NCBI GenBank assembly: GCA_022428035.1 | Contig: JAKMDG010000213.1 | Location: forward strand, 1-6,855 | Source: Longimicrobiales bacterium | GTDB lineage: Bacteria; Gemmatimonadota; Gemmatimonadetes; Longimicrobiales; Gaopeijiaceae | DNA: 6,855 nt | Direction: 5' to 3' | In this document: one piece after another, positions 1 through 4,751 of the stretch | How the letters are laid out: each line of letters starts with the position of its first letter | Position numbering within the stretch: the stretch's first letter is position 1 | Program-made: the position numbers and the translations under genes | The notes under the pieces: generated by a model | Seen by the model: only the letters and a program-made list of their open reading frames with translations | Database searches by the model: none | Told to the model about the DNA's origin: nothing

Positions 1-107
1 AGCCCCAGGCATGCACCAATCGCGACCCCCGCGGAAATCTGTCCCAGCGTACCCTCGGAATTGAGAGCCTTTACGAGGCTCTGGATGAACTTGACGATCC
101 AGTACAT
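1..107 (-). CDS. TIGR03546/DUF2062-like membrane protein, N-terminal fragment
   Basis: The reading frame starts at an ATG (107-105) and runs open off the left edge of the window, so only the first 35 residues are visible. They begin MYWIVKFIQSLVKALNS and continue with a Gly/Ala-rich hydrophobic stretch (GQISAGVAIGACLG). A short amphipathic start, then 'KALNS', then 'GQI..G.A.G..LG' is the pattern I associate with the N-terminus of the TIGR03546 family, small integral membrane proteins of unknown function related to DUF2062. The start lies 9 bases past the stop of the GH18 lipoprotein gene. The only ribosome-binding candidate is an AGG (118-116) inside that gene's TAG stop, 8 bases from the ATG, so translation is probably coupled. 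Family assignment is from memory of the consensus on a short fragment. The role in the cluster is unknown; it may be the last gene of the operon or a read-through neighbour. Confidence 0.65.
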   Translation of the reverse strand, partial: MYWIVKFIQSLVKALNSEGTLGQISAGVAIGACLG

Positions 108-116
108 GGGGACAAC

Positions 117-1241
117 CTAGCGGGCGAAGGCAGCGCGGAGACCTTCCCAGATCTCCTCATCTCCGTACGCCAGCGGGAAGAGGGCGATCCCGCCGACTCC
201 CCGAGCGCGGGCGAACTCGTATTTTTCGCGCAAACTCTCGGCATCCTCGTACCATCCCTGTCGCCACCCGTCCGAAGCTTGATAGCGATACCAGGGCGTC
301 CGGCTTTCGCCGTCTCGCTCCATGCCATGCGTCGCCGCCTGGTCACGCGCTGAGGGCGAGCCACCCACCATCTCGGGAGGGGCGGAGTAGGGCACAGTGA
401 TTCCCATGCCTCTAGTGGTCGCGCCACCTGCATCACTGACCACCGGCCACTCATATCCGTAGAGTGGCACACTCATCACGATCTTGCTGGCGGGGACGCC
501 AAAGTTTTCAAATCGATCGAGAACGGTACCCCAATTCAGCCGTCCCCACCCATCCAGACCAGCGACCGGGCCGGCGTTCCCACTGCCCGAGCTGTGATAG
601 TCGTAGCCCTGCACGACCAGGTAGTCGACGGCGCGGCCAAGGGCTCGCTCGTTGTAGACGTCATCATCATCGAAGGCGAGCGCAAAGACGGACAAAGCCT
701 TCGTGGGATGCCGAACGCGTAACTCCTCGGCCAGCGCCACGACGAAACCCGTGAAGCCGTCACGGACGTCCGCATCCACCGCTTCGAAGACCTCGAAGTC
801 GAGGTGGATGCCCGCGACGCCCGGAGACTCATCGAGAAGGCCGACTACATTCTCGATGAGGAGATCTACTCGGAGCGCATTGGGAAAGAGCGCCCGGAAC
901 GCCTCGGGATCGTGCATCGAAATGGTCGGAGTAACCTGCACACCGGCATCGAGCGCTCTCGCCGTCATGGCCTGCCACCGGGTGGCCCACCCGTGACGGT
1001 CGAGAAAGCCTCCCAGGCCATCGACCTCGAGCTCAAAGAAGTACAGCTCGTCGAGGGCGTCGAACGGGTAGTCGATCCAGGCCTCCTCAGCCCAGTACAC
1101 ATGATACCCGGCCACAAACGGCTGCGAGGTGCTGCTCGGCGTCATGACGCGCTCCCCGCTCCCCGACGTCGCGCAGCCGGAGGCGAGCAGCGCGATCCCG
1201 CTCAGGGCCACCGTGCGTACCGAGCGACCGAGGAGCTTCAC
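117..1241 (-). CDS. GH18-like glycosidase lipoprotein
   Basis: This encodes 374 residues. A lipoprotein signal peptide (residues 1-23, ending LLASGC, acylated Cys23) is followed by Ala24, which under the E. coli rule favours the outer membrane. A Ser/Thr-rich spacer to about residue 40 leads into a TIM-barrel domain (about 41-374). GH18 landmarks are GIHLDFE (144-150, predicted acid Glu150 and Asp148), QGYDYH (211-216), SVPLYGYEW (257-265) and GVGGIALFPLAYGDEEIW (348-365). This layout resembles the YaaH/SleL-type GH18 branch more than large chitinases. The canonical DxxDxDxE motif reads A143..H146.D148.E150, so two of three Asp are missing. Activity could be altered, but YaaH-type enzymes also deviate here. 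The start is GTG; it keeps the full signal peptide, and AGGG (1253-1250) sits 8 bases upstream. By context it likely cleaves or binds the cluster's amino-sugar polymer in the periplasm, the job of the C-terminal half of PgaB. Confidence 0.85.
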   Translation of the reverse strand: MKLLGRSVRTVALSGIALLASGCATSGSGERVMTPSSTSQPFVAGYHVYWAEEAWIDYPFDALDELYFFELEVDGLGGFLDRHGWATRWQAMTARALDAGVQVTPTISMHDPEAFRALFPNALRVDLLIENVVGLLDESPGVAGIHLDFEVFEAVDADVRDGFTGFVVALAEELRVRHPTKALSVFALAFDDDDVYNERALGRAVDYLVVQGYDYHSSGSGNAGPVAGLDGWGRLNWGTVLDRFENFGVPASKIVMSVPLYGYEWPVVSDAGGATTRGMGITVPYSAPPEMVGGSPSARDQAATHGMERDGESRTPWYRYQASDGWRQGWYEDAESLREKYEFARARGVGGIALFPLAYGDEEIWEGLRAAFAR

Positions 1242-1249
1242 AGCGTGAG

Positions 1250-1253
1250 CCCT
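1250..1253 (-). promoter_or_regulatory. Ribosome binding site for GTG-started GH18 gene, overlapping upstream stop
   Basis: AGGG lies 8 bases before the GTG start at 1241 and shares its first two bases with the TAG stop (1254-1252) of the deacetylase-like gene. No other start in that frame keeps the lipoprotein signal, so this weak site helps fix the GTG as the start. The layout suggests re-initiation by ribosomes finishing the upstream gene. Confidence 0.5.
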
Positions 1254-3159
1254 ACGACAGGGGCACTGCAGTGACCAGCGAGATGCGGCGCACCTCTCCG
1301 GGTGCCAGCGTACCGACCCTCACCCGCATCCCCCAAGATTCGTCCGCGTACTCGACCGAGATCCCGTCGACCACGGGGATCACCGTTGAGTCGGCGGTCG
1401 GCAGCACAACATCCACCCAGAGGTCATCCACAGCGGATCCCGTAGAGATCGACACGGTCAGATCGGGGAGCCCAGTCGTCTCAAAGCCTCGATCCGGCTC
1501 GGACGTCGCATCCGTCCACTGAAGCGAGACATCACCCCGAGCCAGCCACCACTCGGCGACCTCGTTCGCTTGTGCGAGCCACCAGTCACCCTCGGCACGC
1601 GCCGTATCCGCGATCGTGCGGATCGCCTCCAGACGGGGTCCATCGGCAATGATCTGGGTGTGACCGGCGATCACGGCCAGACCCCCGATCGCCCTCATCT
1701 TCCGCGTGTCCGCCAGCCACGCCTCGACGAGACCCGAGGCTCGCAACGTCACGCCCGTGACGATCACTGAATAATCGGCCTTGAGTAGACGCGGCAGAAG
1801 TACGATGGGCCCCAGCCCGGTGGCATGCTCTTCCGGGCTTGCCGACCGCGCGTCGTTTGTGGCGAGCACATACGTACCTCCCGCCTGTCTCCACGCTCGG
1901 AGCGTAGCCGAGTCGACCGCCTCCTCAGGGGGACGCAATCCAGCCGGTCCGACGCCCGTCCAGGACTCGATGTCCCGCCAACTTCGCGCCAGCCGCATCG
2001 ACTGCTCTTGTATGGTCATCCCGATCAGCGAGGTATGGTCGACCGTTTGAGAGCCGACCTCTCCCGCCGATGTCAGTGCTTCCGCTAAGCGATCATCGTC
2101 CTGAACGAGCTGGGACACGGGGAAGAAGGTGATGGGCAGCTGCTCGAGTTCGAACATGGCGGCGGCGTCGCGCGCATAGACGTAGTCTTCGATCCCCTCA
2201 ACATCGAGCACGAAGACGAGGGCGGCCTGAGCGGCACCCGGCCACGCACTAGGAGAGGCACTCGGAGTACCGGCGGCCCACAACACGCCATTCTGAACGA
2301 TGCGGTCGAGGTGAGCGTCATCTCCGGTCGTGGCACCCTGGCCTGTTCGCAGGCCGAACCAGGTAACCCTTCCCCCCTCCGCGGTCCGGGTAGTCGAGAC
2401 AGCGACGTCTGCACCAGCTCCGTCAGAGTCGGGTGCAGGGTTCAGCGCCCAGTCGGACCAGTAGACTCTCTCGCCCGGCATACGCAGCGCGAGTACAGGA
2501 TCCGGACGCAGCCCAATACGCGTCCCCGGGTCGATCCCCGGAGATATCGGAAGTCCGCCCGGCACGGTCATGTACAGCGCGTCACGGGGAGGTAGCTCGC
2601 GCAGCGCCTCTGCTCCGGTGACGTCGGTCAGCGTGGTCCAGCCTCGCCACTCACAATCACCATCGCGCACGCCCAAGGCCCAGTTCGCGACAAGGCTACC
2701 CCCTCGGGACAGGTGCGACCCCAGAACCGCCAATTCGTCGGAGGCCAGGCAGGGAGACTCCGGGAGGATCATCAACTCATCAATCGAGGCCGCCTGAAGC
2801 TCTTCTGCTGATCGAGCCACTCGGACGGTCCCACCGACACTCTGGATCAGCTCCGTCCATCGATCGAGCTGCGTTGCGTAGTAGGTCGGATCGTCGAAGT
2901 ACGAAGCATTGGCATCAGACCGCAGAAGTACTGCGGAGAACGACACCTCAGCCACCGCCGGCGCGGGTGACGAGCGCGCCTCCGGCAGTACCGGCACAAC
3001 CTCAGCGAGACCCGGCGTCAGCTGACGGATATCGATATTTTGCCACAGCGCGTAGCCCGCGGCGGCAACAAGACTACCGACCAGACCGAGCGTTACGAGC
3101 CCGCCGAGCCACCACCACGCCTCTTTGGCGCGTGGGACCGGATCACGCTTCGGCCGCAT
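1252..3159 (-). CDS. Membrane-anchored amidotransferase-like plus degenerate polysaccharide deacetylase (CE4/NodB-like) protein
   Basis: This encodes 635 residues. A basic N-terminus and one hydrophobic segment (about 15-39, starting WWWLGG) suggest an uncleaved inner-membrane anchor with the rest periplasmic. A Pro/Ala linker (about 58-70) precedes an alpha/beta domain (about 72-297) resembling class I glutamine-amidotransferase-like or GH42-trimerisation folds, with ILPESPCLASDEL (131-143) and RGGSLVANW (152-160). I see no convincing catalytic triad there. Residues about 311-505 look like a NodB/CE4 deacetylase: motif 1 is LDVEG (318-322, Asp319 and Glu321), motif 2 is SQTVDH (370-375), motif 3 is RPPEE (409-413), and AGH (498-500) supplies a late His. 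In motif 2 the first metal His is Gln371 while His375 remains, so zinc binding may be lost or altered. A beta-rich domain (about 543-635) closes the protein. The ATG overlaps the previous gene by 17 bases, and GGAAGG lies 2 bases upstream of it, closer than usual. By context it is the counterpart of the deacetylase half of PgaB. The domain calls are by motif reading only. Confidence 0.75.
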   Translation of the reverse strand: MRPKRDPVPRAKEAWWWLGGLVTLGLVGSLVAAAGYALWQNIDIRQLTPGLAEVVPVLPEARSSPAPAVAEVSFSAVLLRSDANASYFDDPTYYATQLDRWTELIQSVGGTVRVARSAEELQAASIDELMILPESPCLASDELAVLGSHLSRGGSLVANWALGVRDGDCEWRGWTTLTDVTGAEALRELPPRDALYMTVPGGLPISPGIDPGTRIGLRPDPVLALRMPGERVYWSDWALNPAPDSDGAGADVAVSTTRTAEGGRVTWFGLRTGQGATTGDDAHLDRIVQNGVLWAAGTPSASPSAWPGAAQAALVFVLDVEGIEDYVYARDAAAMFELEQLPITFFPVSQLVQDDDRLAEALTSAGEVGSQTVDHTSLIGMTIQEQSMRLARSWRDIESWTGVGPAGLRPPEEAVDSATLRAWRQAGGTYVLATNDARSASPEEHATGLGPIVLLPRLLKADYSVIVTGVTLRASGLVEAWLADTRKMRAIGGLAVIAGHTQIIADGPRLEAIRTIADTARAEGDWWLAQANEVAEWWLARGDVSLQWTDATSEPDRGFETTGLPDLTVSISTGSAVDDLWVDVVLPTADSTVIPVVDGISVEYADESWGMRVRVGTLAPGEVRRISLVTAVPLS

Positions 3160-3394
3160 GTCCTTCCAGCTCGGCTACATCACGATCGAGGCGGCCCAGC
3201 GTAGAATCGGCTTCGCTCGCTGACGCCGCCGGATCGTACGACACGAAATAACGAAGCGCGTTGGGATCTTCGTCACGCGGCGTGGGCTCACGTGACAGTC
3301 GCAGCTTGTACGCTACATACGTCACGACTGCAAGGATGATCGTGACCAGAATCGTGACAACTACGACCGCAATCAGAAGGTCAACGATGTTCAT
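3143..3394 (-). CDS. Small single-pass membrane protein, possible synthase partner (PgaD/IcaD-like position)
   Basis: This encodes 83 residues. One strongly hydrophobic segment (about 5-28, rich in Val, Ile and Leu) is followed by a basic patch (Lys30, Arg32, Arg35, Arg40) and a soluble acidic tail of about 45 residues containing RYFVSYDP (48-55). The positive-inside rule puts the tail in the cytoplasm. I do not recognise the family. It follows the glycosyltransferase gene directly, where pga/ica operons encode PgaD or IcaD, small membrane partners of the synthase; PgaD and IcaD have two membrane segments, so any relation is positional rather than shown by sequence. The ATG has GAGG 5 bases upstream. 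Its end overlaps the deacetylase-like gene by 17 bases in another frame, which supports it as a real, co-translated gene. Confidence 0.7.
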   Translation of the reverse strand: MNIVDLLIAVVVVTILVTIILAVVTYVAYKLRLSREPTPRDEDPNALRYFVSYDPAASASEADSTLGRLDRDVAELEGHAAEA

Positions 3395-3399
3395 GTGCG

Positions 3400-3403
3400 C
3401 CTC
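3400..3403 (-). promoter_or_regulatory. Ribosome binding site of the 83-residue membrane protein, within a small inverted repeat
   Basis: GAGG lies 5 bases before the ATG at 3394, in the 37-base gap after the glycosyltransferase stop. It falls in one arm of a 5-base inverted repeat, GCCTC/GAGGC (3415-3419 and 3399-3403, loop of 11). The hairpin is short and may be chance. No T-run follows, so it is not an intrinsic terminator. Confidence 0.5.
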
Positions 3404-3431
3404 GGCACGGTGAGGAGGCCTGATTCAAAAA

Positions 3432-4751
3432 TCATGTATTCTCGAGTCTGTCGAGTTTGCCCCAACCCATATCGAGTCGGAACAGCTCCTCCATCGTCGC
3501 AAACATCTTCACGACATCCAGGAAGAGGATGAAAACAAACCGGTAGATCAATGCCATAGGGACCAGCGCAAGCGACTCCTCTTCCATCGACACAGTAACG
3601 AGCGCCGCGACGAGGTCGAGCAGCGTCAGGAGAATCATCCAGTAGACGATCAGCTCACCTGCACCGAACAGCACCGCGACGATCGCGAAGAAGAGGTGAG
3701 CAAAGACATTCATCACCGGCCACACAAGCGATTCAAAGCCGAGCTGCACCGTCGAGATCCAGAGCGGGAAGTCGGGGAAGGGCCGCAGATAGATGCCCTT
3801 CCGCTTGCGGATCGCCTGCAGAATCCCTCGGGTCCACCGGTATCGCTGCTGGGTGAGATCGCGCCATGACTCAGGCGCCTCGGTCCAGGCGATCGCCTGG
3901 TCCTCGTACTCGGCACGCCACCCGACCTCCATGATCTTGAGGGTCAGATCGGCATCTTCAGCAAACGTGTCCGTGTCGTATCCGCCGACCTCTTCGAGTG
4001 CCTCTCGGCGGAAGAGTCCGACCGGCCCAGGCACGATATTGACCGCCGAAATGAAGCCCTGTGCGCGTCGGGGCATATTCAGGCCCTCGATGTACTCGAG
4101 TGCCTGGAGACGTGTGAGGATCCGGCCACGATTCTCGACCTTCACATTGCCCGCGACTGCTCCGACCGACGGATCACTGAAGTGTCGGGCTGCGTTGAGC
4201 AGCGCCCTGGGCTCCAGATATGAATCCGCGTCCATGCACAGGATGAGCGGATGGTGTGAATGCTCAATCCCAGCGTTCAGGGCAGTCGCCTTCCCACCGT
4301 TTGGCTTCGTAATCACCCGGAAGTGCCCCGGCCCGCGCTGCCCTTCCCACTGCGTGGCAATCTCCAGCGTGTTGTCGGTGGAGCCATCGTCCACCACGAG
4401 CACCTCGTACTCGGGATACTCCAGCTGCATCAAACTCGTGAGCGCCCGTTCTAGAACGATCCCCTCGTTGTAGGCCGGCACCAGGATCGAGATCGGCGGG
4501 AGTTCCTTGATCTCGCGAACACCCAGCACGTTTCGCTCTGCGTGCCCCAGGTAGGAAAACCACAGGAGCGCGAAATAGCGGAGGAACAGGATGAACAAGA
4601 AGATCACGAGCGATACAACGACCATCCGTACCACGACCCTCTGAATATCAGGGCCAATGAGGAGCGCCACGACGATGAAGCCGATCGTGACGCCCACCGT
4701 AACGAAGACAACGCCCAGTGAACTCCAGATCGAGTGTCTGCCCTTACTCAT
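3432..4751 (-). CDS. Processive membrane glycosyltransferase family 2, PgaC/IcaA-like polysaccharide synthase
   Basis: This encodes 439 residues, close to E. coli PgaC (about 440). Two membrane segments (about 11-32 and 41-65) precede a cytoplasmic GT2 (GT-A) domain, and about three hydrophobic segments follow (about 336-363, 366-388, 393-416). All processive-synthase motifs are intact: VVDDGS (Asp121/Asp122, nucleotide sugar), NGGKATALNAG (151-161), DAD (174-176, metal), AEDADL (Glu265-Asp266, catalytic base region) and QRYRW (302-306, the QxxRW polymer-binding motif). The family polymerises UDP-sugars, commonly UDP-GlcNAc, and extrudes the chain through its membrane domain. An upstream in-frame ATG at 4784 would add 11 residues, but I chose 4751 because it forms an ATGA overlap with the stop of the TPR/barrel gene and has GGGAGG 6 bases upstream. 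Cellulose or hyaluronan-type synthases are alternatives; size, motifs and neighbours favour the poly-GlcNAc type. The product sugar is inferred, not shown. Confidence 0.92.
   Translation of the reverse strand: MSKGRHSIWSSLGVVFVTVGVTIGFIVVALLIGPDIQRVVVRMVVVSLVIFLFILFLRYFALLWFSYLGHAERNVLGVREIKELPPISILVPAYNEGIVLERALTSLMQLEYPEYEVLVVDDGSTDNTLEIATQWEGQRGPGHFRVITKPNGGKATALNAGIEHSHHPLILCMDADSYLEPRALLNAARHFSDPSVGAVAGNVKVENRGRILTRLQALEYIEGLNMPRRAQGFISAVNIVPGPVGLFRREALEEVGGYDTDTFAEDADLTLKIMEVGWRAEYEDQAIAWTEAPESWRDLTQQRYRWTRGILQAIRKRKGIYLRPFPDFPLWISTVQLGFESLVWPVMNVFAHLFFAIVAVLFGAGELIVYWMILLTLLDLVAALVTVSMEEESLALVPMALIYRFVFILFLDVVKMFATMEELFRLDMGWGKLDRLENT

Noticed and set aside
71..472. Minus-strand frame of 133 codons across the GH18 gene end
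   Set aside because: It overlaps the GH18 gene in another frame, lacks protein-like composition, and also covers the well-formed start of the TIGR03546-like gene.
3399..3419. Hairpin as a terminator or riboswitch between the synthase and the small membrane gene
   Set aside because: There are only five base pairs with an 11-base loop and no T-run, and the 37-base gap is too short for a riboswitch. It is noted only as covering the ribosome binding site.
3793..4473. Plus-strand open frame of about 226 codons
   Set aside because: It is antisense to the glycosyltransferase catalytic domain, whose motifs are all intact. The translation is Ser/Arg/Pro-rich and has no recognisable features.
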